A stretch of DNA of 64,000 nucleotides. Source: Salinisphaera sp002433465. Lineage in GTDB: Bacteria; Pseudomonadota; Gammaproteobacteria; Nevskiales; Salinisphaeraceae. Shown piece by piece: positions 1 to 9,365 of the stretch (positions are counted from its first letter, which is position 1; each line of letters begins with the position of its first letter). The translations under genes were made by a program, and so were the position numbers. The stretch lies in assembly GCF_040361435.1 (NCBI RefSeq), contig NZ_APNL01000016.1, forward strand, positions 38,142 to 102,141, written 5' to 3'. Below the pieces are notes generated by a model. That model was not told the DNA's origin. It searched no databases and saw only the letters and a program-made list of their open reading frames with translations.

Positions 1-1
1 C

Positions 2-67
2 GGTCGCCCATCTTCTGGTGTTATGGCTTTCGCAGCAATTGAAACGGGCGATCCGTTTAAAGGTTAA
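2..67 (+). CDS. Possible 3' end of an upstream gene (partial)
   Basis: The window opens inside an open frame that runs to a TAA at 65-67 and would encode a tail ending GDPFKG. The stretch PSSGVMAFAAIE resembles the P-S/T-S-G-x-M-A motif of some sialyltransferase-like glycosyltransferases, which would fit the glycan locus that follows. A second frame (3-77) is also open and ends VKPE. Only about 22 codons are visible, so neither the frame nor the function is secure. Confidence 0.25.
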   Translation, partial: GRPSSGVMAFAAIETGDPFKG

Positions 68-146
68 GCCTGAGTAAGGTGCGTTATGCTTTAAATGGCG
101 GCGAAAAATAAAAAAACTCTTTGGCTTTTAAATTGCGGGTCGGTAA

Positions 147-767
147 ATGAAAAAGTACGAATATAGGGACTACGATGATTACTACGACGCACAAGTGTCG
201 GCAAACAGAAAGAAAATTGACAAGGTTTGGGCTGTAGAAGGTGTTATTAAGCAGTTAGCTGGTTATTTGGAGAGCCAAATCGAGAATATTAGATTTGGAA
301 TATGTCACGGAACGCGTAACGGGCGTGAGCAGTTATGGTTCCGAGAGGCGTTATCTGCAAACGTGGTGGGTACTGAGATATCTCCTACGGCTAGTTCTTT
401 TGCCCACACGATCGAGTGGGATTTTCACAACGTCAAACCGGAATGGGTTGGAAACGTAGATTTCATATTCAGCAACTCGCTTGATCATAGTTACGACCCC
501 GAGTATTGCCTCGACCAGTGGATGTCTTGTCTTGGGCGCGACGGGTTATGTTTGATCGAGTGGACAGAAGACGATGTCGAAAATAAAAGATCCGATCCCT
601 TCGGCGCGAATTTGGAAGAATATCGGTCGCTTATAGGGGGCAAGTACAGACTAATCGACGAGCTCTTTTTCGACGCCGAATATATTAGGGAGTCGTTTTT
701 AAACGACACTAATCGTGAAGGACTTAATTTTTTCGTCGACCGCTATTACTTGGTCGTGGCCAATTGA
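147..767 (+). CDS. SAM-dependent methyltransferase-like protein of the glycan locus
   Basis: A 206-residue protein that looks like a class I SAM-dependent methyltransferase. Around residues 50-75 there is a glycine-containing segment ending in VVGTEISP, which fits the SAM-binding loop and the acidic end of beta-2. DFIFSNSLDHSYDP (near 105-120) resembles the post-motif region of Methyltransf_11-type enzymes, and the GRDGLCLIEW segment fits a late beta strand. Its position before glycosyltransferases suggests it methylates a sugar or glycan end, which is inference. It is visibly richer in A and T than genes further right (AAA, AAT, TTT and ATA codons are common), which suggests transfer. The start is ATG at 147. 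The substrate is unknown. Confidence 0.6.
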   Translation: MKKYEYRDYDDYYDAQVSANRKKIDKVWAVEGVIKQLAGYLESQIENIRFGICHGTRNGREQLWFREALSANVVGTEISPTASSFAHTIEWDFHNVKPEWVGNVDFIFSNSLDHSYDPEYCLDQWMSCLGRDGLCLIEWTEDDVENKRSDPFGANLEEYRSLIGGKYRLIDELFFDAEYIRESFLNDTNREGLNFFVDRYYLVVAN

Positions 768-823
768 TCGGCGTCACCGTCACCGTATTGCATGTTCAGT
801 GTGTCCGGTAAGGTCGCTTCACA

Positions 824-1975
824 ATGAAAGTCGGCTATGTACCGCGAACAGGTCTTTACCAGCGCGACGCGAACACGCTGCATGCCGTCGCAATGGCTGA
901 TGCACTGGCTCGCAAATACGACGGGTTCGTGCTCCTGACGCCGTCGCGATTCTGCGGCAGGTTCCTTAAAACCTCTTCGCGATTATCAGCGGAGTTTGGT
1001 AGCTATTACGGTTTATCGGGCGACATAGATATCGCGCGCATTGGCTGTGGCGCGACGTTGAAACCGGGCGATAGCCATCGTTTCAGACGAAAATTCTATC
1101 GCCGAGCGGTTCGGTGGATGCAGCGACATCGTGTGGATGTCTTCATAACTCGAGCTTATGAAATAGTGCCGCTCGCTGTGGACGCCGGACTCCCCGTCAT
1201 TCTAGAGCAGCACGAGGACCCCAGTTCTCCGCAGATGCGTGCGATCGAAGATTATGTTCACCGGGACGACTTTTTGGGGTTAAGCACTATTTCGGAAACG
1301 CTAAAAGAAGGTTATGTCTCGACATCGGGTTTGCCTGAGTCGAAGGTGTTCGTGTTTCCGGATGGTGTTTCCTTGGATAGGGTGCGCCGGGAGCCTTTAT
1401 CCAGATCCGCAGCAAGGGACATGTTGAGTATCCCTAAAGACGTGTTTACCGTCGCGTATGTCGGCTCTTTATTCGAATATAAAGGCATAACCTCTTTACT
1501 CGATGCGGCGGCAGAGCTGCCAAACGTGAATTTTTTGATTATCGGAGATCGACCGTTCGGTCAGGTCGAGGTTTTGCGCAACCGGTACCGAGAATACACC
1601 AACGTGATGTTTCTAGGTCATATGCCTAATGGCCAAGTGCCGGCCTATCTAGATGCCGTAGATTGTTGCGTTCTTCCCAATTCAGCGAAACACCTGAGCG
1701 CTCGGTATACCAGCCCATTAAAGCTGTTCGAGTACATGGCCTCGCGCAGGCCTATCATTGCGACGCGCATCGAAGCGTTAGACGGTTTGCTCGAGCACGA
1801 GCGTAATGCCTACCTCGTGCCGCCAGACTCTGCCGGCGATCTTTCGCGCGCCATCGAGACTGTAAGGATAAGCCCAATACTGGCCTCTCGTATGGCAAGT
1901 AACGCGTTCGACGACGTAGTCCAATTGACATGGGATTGTCGTGCGAAAGCGCTTTGTGAATTCTATGGATTGTGA
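824..1975 (+). CDS. Glycosyltransferase, GT4-type (GT-B fold)
   Basis: A 383-residue glycosyltransferase with the two-domain GT-B layout. The N-terminal acceptor half begins MKVGYVPRTG. The C-terminal Glycos_transf_1 half begins near residue 200 (VAYVGSLFEYKGI) and carries SPLKLFEYMASRRPIIA near 295-310, the nucleotide-sugar binding segment typical of GT4 enzymes. It probably adds a sugar to LPS or another surface glycan on the cytoplasmic face of the inner membrane. The next glycosyltransferase starts 3 bases after its stop, so the two are co-transcribed. Donor and acceptor cannot be told from sequence. Codon use is less GC-rich than in the genes after 5 kb. Confidence 0.8.
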   Translation: MKVGYVPRTGLYQRDANTLHAVAMADALARKYDGFVLLTPSRFCGRFLKTSSRLSAEFGSYYGLSGDIDIARIGCGATLKPGDSHRFRRKFYRRAVRWMQRHRVDVFITRAYEIVPLAVDAGLPVILEQHEDPSSPQMRAIEDYVHRDDFLGLSTISETLKEGYVSTSGLPESKVFVFPDGVSLDRVRREPLSRSAARDMLSIPKDVFTVAYVGSLFEYKGITSLLDAAAELPNVNFLIIGDRPFGQVEVLRNRYREYTNVMFLGHMPNGQVPAYLDAVDCCVLPNSAKHLSARYTSPLKLFEYMASRRPIIATRIEALDGLLEHERNAYLVPPDSAGDLSRAIETVRISPILASRMASNAFDDVVQLTWDCRAKALCEFYGL

Positions 1976-1978
1976 AAC

Positions 1979-3274
1979 ATGAACGAGCATACCGAGCGGA
2001 AACTGTTGTCCAACGGGAATCCTGAAGCGGTCCTTCACTGCGTAGACCTCGATAAAGTAGGGGGCGTAGAGCGGTACTTGCTCGACTACTTGGATGGAAC
2101 CACGGTCACCGAGCCTACTGTAAAACAGAATATCTTCATGCTCGGCCGTAAGAAGTCGCCGCCAGACCAGCTCAAGCCTGTGCTGGAGTCCTTGCGCAAG
2201 CGCGGCGTGTCCGCTTACCAAAAGAAGTATTTCCGGGGTTTTAAAATTCCATCGGTACCGAGCGTGCTACGTGATGCCCACCGCCGCCGTATATTCGAAG
2301 GCCACGCAAGCGGTGTTGTACTGTTTTGGAACCTTCTTAATCAGTATGAACAGCTTAAAACCTGTCGCGATGAGGGGGGAGTGTCGGTTTATTGGGAGCG
2401 AGGAGCGGGTTGGTACAGTGATTTCAGCCTCCCGGATACATTTGCATCACTCAACGAAGCTGACTACGTCATGGCGAACTCGGTCGCAGGAGCCAAGATA
2501 CTTCGTGCACGTGGCTATGATCGCCCGATAGAGGTTTGTCAGAACGGTGTAAGGGCGGCTATATATCGCCGTCCGGGCTCGGTTAAATCGTTGCCTATGA
2601 ACCGTACGCTAAGGGTCGGTATTGCCGCACGTTTAGTACCAATCAAAGGAGTGGCACTTTCTATTCATGCCCTCGCGCTGTCGAAGGGTCGCTCGACGAA
2701 GTATGATTTGCATATCGCAGGCGACGGCAGAGACAAACAGCGGCTCGAAGAGCTCGCGCAGGCTCTCGGTGTTGCCGACCGCGTGCATTTTCATGGGGTT
2801 GTATCGGACATGTCCAGTTTCTACGCGGACATCGATTGCCTGTTGCACCCAGTACTAAGTGAGGCATGTTCGAATACGCTAGCGGAAGCGCAGTATTGTG
2901 GATGCCCTGTGGTGGCGACGGAAGTCGATGGCGTTCCAGAAGTCGTGGCGGAGCATGGTGGCGTACTCGTGCCCGGCGAACTCGATAGCGTAGAGTTTGC
3001 ACGATTGGGGGTTTACGGCGAGGGCCTTCCACCATTCGTCTACGATCCGGCCGATGGCCAGGTTTGCCCTCCCAAGGCGCCGGACCCCGGCAAACTTGTT
3101 GATGCAATCGAAGCGGTATTCTCGGACGAAGTTACGTACGCGAAAATGAGCGAAGAAGCGATCGCATGGACGTCGAGAAACCTCAAGCCTCATGTTAAAT
3201 ATCGTGAAGTGATGGATTATCTACACAAGTTTTCTGTTGCACGTGGCCGGGCTATTAAGGACTTGGGGTGGTGA
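1979..3274 (+). CDS. Glycosyltransferase, GT4-type, VGGVE paralogue 1
   Basis: A 431-residue GT-B glycosyltransferase. The N-terminus carries LHCVDLDKVGGVERYLLDY, a signature shared with the genes at 6038 and 9366. The C-terminal half has GIAARLVPIKGV (near 212) and EACSNTLAEAQYCGCPVVA (near 295), where the E-x7-E pattern of GT4 enzymes sits, followed by a YDPADGQ block near 345 also shared with the two paralogues. It starts 3 bases after the preceding glycosyltransferase. The likely role is assembly of a surface glycan; the sugar is unknown. The region is less GC-rich than genes downstream. Confidence 0.8.
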   Translation: MNEHTERKLLSNGNPEAVLHCVDLDKVGGVERYLLDYLDGTTVTEPTVKQNIFMLGRKKSPPDQLKPVLESLRKRGVSAYQKKYFRGFKIPSVPSVLRDAHRRRIFEGHASGVVLFWNLLNQYEQLKTCRDEGGVSVYWERGAGWYSDFSLPDTFASLNEADYVMANSVAGAKILRARGYDRPIEVCQNGVRAAIYRRPGSVKSLPMNRTLRVGIAARLVPIKGVALSIHALALSKGRSTKYDLHIAGDGRDKQRLEELAQALGVADRVHFHGVVSDMSSFYADIDCLLHPVLSEACSNTLAEAQYCGCPVVATEVDGVPEVVAEHGGVLVPGELDSVEFARLGVYGEGLPPFVYDPADGQVCPPKAPDPGKLVDAIEAVFSDEVTYAKMSEEAIAWTSRNLKPHVKYREVMDYLHKFSVARGRAIKDLGW

Positions 3275-3583
3275 GTTGGCTTGGCCGATTCGGGCAGTTG
3301 GTTGGCTGCGTGTAGGAAGCTTGGCCAAGATTACGCTCTGAAGTTGTTTGTCGAGAGCACACGCTATCTATTAGCGCTTATGGGTTCGACGGTTGACGCA
3401 AAAGGTGGCGTGTAGCCCTCTATGCTCGTTACAACAAGCGCTCTCTGAGAGCAACCGAGGCCGCTGCCGTTCAGCTCACGCCGAACGGCCAAAATAAAAA
3501 AAGCCGACCCTTTCCTGGCGAATTTTGAGATGTCGGATGAGCGGGCCATCAGCGTCGCTTGCCACCGCACGCTATCGCTGCGT
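3275..3583. other. Gene-free stretch between convergent genes
   Basis: About 310 bases between a rightward glycosyltransferase and a leftward sulfotransferase. There is a hairpin with arms GCCGTTC (3466-3472) and GAACGGC (3483-3489), followed by an A-rich run on this strand. On the minus strand the matching T-run (about 3494-3505) lies just before the hairpin, so it is not a clean terminator in either direction. I see no convincing gene. Confidence 0.5.
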
Positions 3584-4384
3584 CTAACTCGCCGTCATTC
3601 GATGACAATACAGGGCGGGTTTATAGACCGCATGGCGATACACTTTATACGTGGCATAACGCATGTTGTAGCGCGGCCAGGCGGGTTTCACCGCACCCGT
3701 AAGTTTTTCCATATCTATGTCCATGCGTTCTAGCTGCCGCGGGTACACCACGTCACGGGCGTAGCGGTAAAGCTGAACGTCGAGCTGGTTGGCGTCTTCG
3801 AGTGCCTGTCGTGTTTCCGGGTCGGCAAGCACGGCGTCGCGGATGTCGTTCGACGACGCGGTATTCAGGCGGCTTTCCCGCGGCTCCAGTGTCGGTATGC
3901 CAAGCATGGGTCCCATAAGTGCGAGTGATTCATCGAAGCGCTCGATCAGTCCGAGAAACGCCACGTCTTCTTCGAGTCGTGTGATCGCGGCGTCAAGATC
4001 CTCTTTGCCGGCTAGCGCCTGAACCTGCACATTGCGGTAACGCGGATCCTGAATCCAGCTGGAAAACGTGTTCGGTTGGTAACGTCCACGCAATACGTAG
4101 TACTGGTACTCGGACACGCAGCGACGTATGGGTTCGCGCAGGAACGTAAAGTACTTGAGGTTCGGGACTTGGTCGCGTAAGTCGCTGTGCGGCGCGATCG
4201 TATGCCCGGCAATGCTCTGTAACCACGGGTAGACGCGCATGAGCTGCTTCAAATGGGCAGCACTGTATACCGCGTCTTTCTTCTGCCACGGCTTCACGTC
4301 GCAGTGGGCAGCGCCAAAGTGGGACCGTAGCAAGTACTTAAGGCTGTTACCGGCGGTCTTTTTGATATGTATGAATGCAATCAT
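3584..4384 (-). CDS. Sulfotransferase, Sulfotransfer_2-like
   Basis: A 266-residue predicted PAPS-dependent sulfotransferase. The N-terminus MIAFIHIKKTAGNSLKYLL has the 5'-phosphosulfate-binding loop in the HIxKTAGxS form seen in Sulfotransfer_2 enzymes. LREPIRRCVSEY (near residues 80-92) is the 3'-phosphate-binding R-x7-S-x-Y motif. The family transfers sulfate from PAPS to sugar hydroxyls. It is transcribed against the flanking glycosyltransferases but lies among them, so a glycan acceptor is likely (inference). The start is ATG at 4384. A second sulfotransferase of another subtype lies at 10589. Confidence 0.75.
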   Translation of the reverse strand: MIAFIHIKKTAGNSLKYLLRSHFGAAHCDVKPWQKKDAVYSAAHLKQLMRVYPWLQSIAGHTIAPHSDLRDQVPNLKYFTFLREPIRRCVSEYQYYVLRGRYQPNTFSSWIQDPRYRNVQVQALAGKEDLDAAITRLEEDVAFLGLIERFDESLALMGPMLGIPTLEPRESRLNTASSNDIRDAVLADPETRQALEDANQLDVQLYRYARDVVYPRQLERMDIDMEKLTGAVKPAWPRYNMRYATYKVYRHAVYKPALYCHRMTAS

Positions 4385-5017
4385 TCGTAATCCAGCGTTC
4401 CATGTGCCGAAGGTTTTGCTCTCAGTCGATTGCTCATCGCCAAATCGCGGACGCGATCGACTGCACGTTAGCTTGATCTGTAACCCGATTATTCCTTACC
4501 CGCGATTATGGATACTACCGGATTAAGAGAACGTTAGAAGAGGTTATAAATGGGGTCGCGCCGTGTTATATCGTGCCGCGACGGGCTTAGCCCGGAACAA
4601 GGAAGCACTGTGGTGAAGTGCGTGCCGACGACCTTAAGTCTTCAGCCTTGCAGTTATGGCTTACGGGTGCTGCTCGGATCGTATGCGCGGTTTTGAATGC
4701 TCGCTAGAGCGCGTGGGTAACAAGGGATTGGGCTATAAGCAGGGCCGTTCTGAGGCAGATCCCTGGCTTATTTAAATAAGCCGTCGTGGTCGTCTTCCAG
4801 GATTGATCATTCGCACAGACGCGGGTCGCATAGGTGTGTCAAAGCGAGGTCAGAATGTTAGTCCGGTAACGTACCGGCAATGACAACGCCTTCACTCGCC
4901 CGCTGGATCAACGTCATGCGCTATTATCGCGCGTCGGGGCGTTCCCGGGCGGGTTTTATAGTATGGAATGTGCACGATGGCGTGGACGACAATGATGCGA
5001 CTTCTGGTACGTAAGCG
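4385..5017. other. 633-base gene-free stretch with an 18-bp perfect palindrome
   Basis: This stretch lies between the divergent starts of the sulfotransferase (minus) and the GT2 glycosyltransferase (plus), so it should hold both promoters. No convincing coding frame was found. The clearest structure is the perfect palindrome at 4765-4782, listed separately. I looked for a JUMPStart/ops element (GGCGGTAG) and did not see one. Confidence 0.6.
4765..4782. repeat. 18-bp perfect palindrome
   Basis: GGCTTATTTAAATAAGCC reads the same on both strands over 18 bp. It sits in the middle of the long intergenic region between two divergent glycan genes. It is AT-rich at its centre and could be an operator for a dimeric regulator or a cruciform site. 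It has no spacer, so it would form only a poor RNA hairpin. Confidence 0.6.
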
Positions 5018-5992
5018 ATGACACCCTCTGCGCAACCCGGCGCTTCGACGCCTGACGAGATCGCCGTGGTCATCGCGACTGCCAACCGTGCGAGTTCGCT
5101 TGATCGCACGCTTTCGAGTCTTAGCAAAGTCGACCCCGGCGGTCTGGCGTGGCGAGTCATAGTCGTGGATAACGCCAGTGCTGATGAAACGCCCGAGGTG
5201 CTTTCGGACTGGCAGCGAGCAAGCCGTCTTCCTCTTCAAGCACTGCACGAACCCCAGCCAGGTAAAACACGCGCGCTCAATCGCGCCTTGAACACCATCG
5301 ACCATGGTCTGGTGATTTTCGTCGATGATGACGTTGAATTGCCGGTCAACTGGCTAAAGGCTTACGCCGCAGGCGTGCAGCGTTGGCCGTCCGCGGATAT
5401 TTTCGGTGGTCGTATTACGCCGCATTTCCCGCCAGATGCGCCGGCCTGGGTGCGTGATCAGCGCTACGTGCACCAAAGTGCGATGTTTTCCAAATACGAA
5501 CCGCTTGAAGAAGAGGGTCTTACGCAGGCGTGGCCGCTCGGGCCAAACATGGCGATTAGGCGGGAATTGATTGGCGATGTGCGTTTCGATACGCGCCTTG
5601 GGCCGGGCGGTGAGTATGGCGTCATGGGCGACGAAACCGCGTTCGTATCGCGGTTGGTTGCAGAGAAGCAAGCCCAGATCGTGTATCTTCCTGAAGCCGC
5701 TGCGTCTCACTATGTTCGCGATGAGCAACTGAGCCGCGATGCAATCTGGGCCCGAGCTTTCTGGTGGGGGCGTACCCGAGGTGTGGTAGCCGCTATGGAA
5801 GCGCGGCGTGCTTGCATAGCCGGCGCGCCGTTAGCTGTATGGACGGCTGCAGCTCGCTCGGGATTGCGATTTGCGTTCGCGCACGTCTTGGGACGCAGCG
5901 CGTATTTGAAAACGGGTTGGCAGTGGCAGGTACGTTTCGGCCGAGTGTGCGGCTATCGTGAATATACGCGTCGAGCCCGCGCCGCGAGCTGA
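5018..5992 (+). CDS. Glycosyltransferase family 2 (GT-A fold)
   Basis: A 324-residue GT2 glycosyltransferase. AVVIATANRASSLDRTL (residues 16-32) and VIVVDNASAD (near 50) form the nucleotide-binding half of the GT-A fold. FVDDDVELP near residue 100 contains the DxD metal and nucleotide-sugar site. GDETAFVSRL (near 207) matches the ED-type catalytic base region. The C-terminus is basic with a hydrophobic patch and could touch the membrane. It is followed after 45 bases by a GT4 enzyme. The product is probably a surface glycan; the sugar is unknown. Confidence 0.85.
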   Translation: MTPSAQPGASTPDEIAVVIATANRASSLDRTLSSLSKVDPGGLAWRVIVVDNASADETPEVLSDWQRASRLPLQALHEPQPGKTRALNRALNTIDHGLVIFVDDDVELPVNWLKAYAAGVQRWPSADIFGGRITPHFPPDAPAWVRDQRYVHQSAMFSKYEPLEEEGLTQAWPLGPNMAIRRELIGDVRFDTRLGPGGEYGVMGDETAFVSRLVAEKQAQIVYLPEAAASHYVRDEQLSRDAIWARAFWWGRTRGVVAAMEARRACIAGAPLAVWTAAARSGLRFAFAHVLGRSAYLKTGWQWQVRFGRVCGYREYTRRARAAS

Positions 5993-6037
5993 GACAGACG
6001 CGCAAGTGTTGCGGATTCACCAGATCTAGAAGTTTCT

Positions 6038-7279
6038 ATGGGCCAATCGAGCTATTCCGAGCGTATGCTGCATCGCGTCAATCTCGATGCCGTGGGCGGC
6101 GTCGAGGTGTCGTTTCTACAATATGCCGAGTTCCGACAGGCGCTTGGCATCGCGGATACGGTGGTGCCGGGGGACAGCGTACATCCGCGCTTTGGTGATG
6201 CGCTCGCCGCGCCGCTGCAAACGCTATGGCGTGAACAGTTCAAGCATTGGCATGGTGTGCGATTGCCGCGCGCGTTTCGCGGGCTGCGTGCACGCTGGGC
6301 TGCACATTGCATTCGCCCGTATGCGCCGAGCGTGATTCTGGCCTGGAACCATATCGGTAGCCGTCAGGTCGCTGATATCGCGAACGCTGCGCGGCTGCCG
6401 CTGATCCACTATGAACATGGCGAAGCATGGCGCGAGCAGGCCCGACATGCCGGCGCGTTTTTCGACCAGGTCGATGGTGCGATCGTCAACAGTTTCGCGG
6501 CCGAGCGTATGCTCGCGTTGCGCTGGGGCTGGCAGGGGCCGGTCGAGCGCGTTTATTACAGCTGCGATGGCGTGCGTGCGATCGATGCGGCGCGCGGTGC
6601 GCCGCCAAGCGATCGGCCAATACGCATTGGCGCGGCGGCACGCATGATCGAACTCAAGGGGCATCGTATTGCCTTGCATACGGTCAAGGTGCTGCGCGAC
6701 GAGCACGGCCTCGACGTGACCTTGGCCATCGCCGGCACGGGCGCAGAAGAGAGCGCGCTTCATGCTGAATCCAAGCGCCTGGGCCTGACCGATATCGTCG
6801 ACTTCAAGGGCTCTGTGCCCGATATGGCGGCGTTCTACGATGAGATCGATCTGATGCTTGTGCCGTCGATGGTCGAGCCCTTCGGGCGGACCAGCATGGA
6901 AGCACAGGCGCGCGGTTGTCCGCTGATCGTGACCGCGGTCGATGGCCTGCCGGAAACGCTGGAACCGGGAAACACGGCCGCTCAGGTGGTGCCGGATTGG
7001 TCGCTTGATGAGTATAAGAAAGAGCTGGGCGGCAATGTCGAAAGTGTTTTGCCGTGGGCCTATGATCCGGTAAGCGATCAATTAATTCAGCCGCGGGCAG
7101 TATCGCCAGCGCGTCTGGCCACCGCTATACGTGAGCTGGTGACAGATGAGAACGCGTACCGCGACGCGAGTCTGAGCGGGCTGCGCAACGCCAACAAGCG
7201 CTTCCTGCCCGAGTTGTACGGGCCGGCAGTGGATGCGGCGGTGGCGAGCCTCGTTCGAGTGGGCAAGCAACGCACGTAG
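6038..7279 (+). CDS. Glycosyltransferase, GT4-type, VGGVE paralogue 2
   Basis: A 413-residue GT-B glycosyltransferase. MLHRVNLDAVGGVEVSFLQY at residues 10-29 is the signature shared with the genes at 1979 and 9366. The C-terminal domain has IGAAARMIELKGH near 193 and a donor-binding EPFGRTSMEAQARGCPLIV near 282. The YDPVSDQLIQP block near 343 also matches the paralogues. It is convergent with asnB, with 17 bases between the stops. The likely role is LPS or surface-glycan assembly in the cytoplasm. Confidence 0.82.
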   Translation: MGQSSYSERMLHRVNLDAVGGVEVSFLQYAEFRQALGIADTVVPGDSVHPRFGDALAAPLQTLWREQFKHWHGVRLPRAFRGLRARWAAHCIRPYAPSVILAWNHIGSRQVADIANAARLPLIHYEHGEAWREQARHAGAFFDQVDGAIVNSFAAERMLALRWGWQGPVERVYYSCDGVRAIDAARGAPPSDRPIRIGAAARMIELKGHRIALHTVKVLRDEHGLDVTLAIAGTGAEESALHAESKRLGLTDIVDFKGSVPDMAAFYDEIDLMLVPSMVEPFGRTSMEAQARGCPLIVTAVDGLPETLEPGNTAAQVVPDWSLDEYKKELGGNVESVLPWAYDPVSDQLIQPRAVSPARLATAIRELVTDENAYRDASLSGLRNANKRFLPELYGPAVDAAVASLVRVGKQRT

Positions 7280-7296
7280 GCGTATTGACGGCGGCG

Positions 7297-9189
7297 TTAC
7301 CGATCGAAGAAATCGTCGAGCCAGGCCTGGAACATCAGAATGCACCACAGCCGCCAATGCCAGTCATGGCTACCGGCCAGGTGCGTACGCCAGGTCCAGC
7401 GCACGAGTTCGACGTCGAAATAGCCGTCTCGGTGGAGCCGTTCTGGCGCGAGCAATGTCTCGGCCCATTCGCGTAGCGGGCCGCGCAGCCAACGCGCCAG
7501 CGGAACGTTGAAGCCATGTTTGGGGCGTTCGACCGTTTCGCGGGGCAGGTAACGATAAAGGAGCTGTCGCGACAACCATTTCGGTTTGCCGTCGCGATAA
7601 CGCTGTTCCAGCGGCAAGCCGAAGGCGAAGGTCGCCAACTCCGAATCGAGAAAAGGCGCGCGCGTTTCCAGGCTGGAGGCCATGGCGGCACGGTCGACCT
7701 TGGCCATGATGTCGTCGGGCAGGTAGCACAGCGCATCCGTGGCTTGCAGCCAGCGCTCCGGGTCTCGAGCCGCTTCGGCCGGGGTGCCGCGCAAGAACGC
7801 CGTTGCAATCGGCGGTGCGTTCGCCACCAACGCCTGCGGCTCGTGCCAATAACTCATCGAATTACGATAAAAACAGCGCAGGTCGTTGCCCGCGCGTTTC
7901 ATGGCACGTTGTTGCAGATACTTGGCGCTTTTTGCAGGACGCGCGCGAGCTTGCGCGGCGAGCCACGCGGCCTGGGCTGTTCTAAGCGGCGAGGGCGTGC
8001 GCTGGTGACGGCGCCAGCGGCGCGCGATACCGTCGTAGCGATCATAGCCTGCCATCATCTCGTCGCCGCCGTCGCCGGACAGCGCGACGGTGACCTGTTC
8101 GCGTGCCATCTGCGAGACGAGGGTCGTGGGGATCTGCGACGGGTCGGCAAACGGTTCGTCGTAAATCCGCGGCAATCTCGGCACGATGGCGAGCAGATCA
8201 GCCTCGGATACATAAAGCTCGTGGTGATCGGTACCCAGCGTGGCCGCCGTCTCGCGTGCCTGTTCGGCCTCGTTAAGGCCGGGCTCGTCGAACCCGATGG
8301 TGAAGGTGCGCACGGGCTGATCGGTGTGCGCACGCATGAGCGATACGATCAATGAGGAATCGATCCCGCCGGACAGGAACGCCCCCACGGGCACGTCGGC
8401 GACCATGCGATCGGCGATGGAGGTCGATAAAAGCCGCTCGAACTCGTCGACTGCTTCGGTATCCGACAACGGCTCGGGTGTCGTCGCCGCCAGTGTGTCG
8501 ATATCGAAATAGGGCGTTGGTTCGGATAGTTCGAGATCGGTTCCCACCCGCAGCCACGTACCGGGCGGCAGTTTCCTGTAGCCGCTGAAAATACTGCTTG
8601 GGCCGGGGATATAGGACAAGCGCATCAGCTCGGCGAGCGCGCCGCGGTCGATTTCCGAAGCGAACTGCTCGTGCTTGGCGAGCGCCTTGAGCTCGGACCC
8701 GAACAGCAAAACGCCGTCATTCACGCCGTAGTAGAGCGGCTTTTCACCGAAGCGGTCACGCGCGAGGTAGAGCGTGCGATCGACACGATCCCAAACGGCG
8801 AGGGCGAACATGCCTTCGAACGCGCTCAGCGCCTTGGCAATCCCCCACTCGAGAAATGCGGCCAGCACGACTTCAGTATCCGAGCTCCCGTTGAAGCTGT
8901 GGCCTTGCGCGCGCAACGTTTCCCGCAACCGGCGGAAATTGTAGATCTCACCGTTGAATACCAGCACATAGCGGCCATCGCTTGAATGCATGGGCTGCGC
9001 GCCACGGGGAGACAGATCCACAATCGATAAACGGCGATGCCCGAGTGCCACGAACGGCGCGTCACCATCGACCCAGCTGCCGCGATCGTCGGGGCCTCGG
9101 TGCGACAGGGCATCGCGCATGCGATCGATATTGCGTTCGTGTGCTTGTGCGTCGGGGACGCGCTGTAGAATGCCGGTAATGCCGCACAT
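7297..9189 (-). CDS. asnB: Glutamine-hydrolysing asparagine synthetase / AsnB-type amidotransferase
   Basis: A 630-residue class II glutamine amidotransferase. I chose the start at 9189 because it places Cys at position 2 (MCGITGILQ), the exposed N-terminal nucleophile of the family; the open frame extends 27 codons upstream without this feature. The glutaminase domain shows HRGPDDRG and the synthetase domain shows the PP-loop SGGIDSSL (near residue 265) that binds ATP. The length fits AsnB. AsnB makes asparagine, but homologues inside polysaccharide loci (WbpS-, WbmE-like) are thought to amidate uronic acids. The position among glycosyltransferases makes that role possible here. It is divergent from the GT4 gene at 9366. 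Confidence 0.85.
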   Translation of the reverse strand: MCGITGILQRVPDAQAHERNIDRMRDALSHRGPDDRGSWVDGDAPFVALGHRRLSIVDLSPRGAQPMHSSDGRYVLVFNGEIYNFRRLRETLRAQGHSFNGSSDTEVVLAAFLEWGIAKALSAFEGMFALAVWDRVDRTLYLARDRFGEKPLYYGVNDGVLLFGSELKALAKHEQFASEIDRGALAELMRLSYIPGPSSIFSGYRKLPPGTWLRVGTDLELSEPTPYFDIDTLAATTPEPLSDTEAVDEFERLLSTSIADRMVADVPVGAFLSGGIDSSLIVSLMRAHTDQPVRTFTIGFDEPGLNEAEQARETAATLGTDHHELYVSEADLLAIVPRLPRIYDEPFADPSQIPTTLVSQMAREQVTVALSGDGGDEMMAGYDRYDGIARRWRRHQRTPSPLRTAQAAWLAAQARARPAKSAKYLQQRAMKRAGNDLRCFYRNSMSYWHEPQALVANAPPIATAFLRGTPAEAARDPERWLQATDALCYLPDDIMAKVDRAAMASSLETRAPFLDSELATFAFGLPLEQRYRDGKPKWLSRQLLYRYLPRETVERPKHGFNVPLARWLRGPLREWAETLLAPERLHRDGYFDVELVRWTWRTHLAGSHDWHWRLWCILMFQAWLDDFFDR

Positions 9190-9365
9190 GCGTGGTCTCG
9201 CCGATTGTGGAAGGGCGTGTCGGAACACGGCAGGCGCGAACCGGCCGCGACCGCGTAGGATACTCGCCAAAGCCAGCCCGCGACATCTACACTACGCGGC
9301 CGTTATCCATTTGTTTGCGGCGCGGTGAGCGGATGGCCGGCCGTATATCTCCGGATCTTTGTTGA

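Noticed and set aside
4385..5017. JUMPStart/ops element for the glycan locus
   Set aside because: The GGCGGTAG core was not seen in this region.
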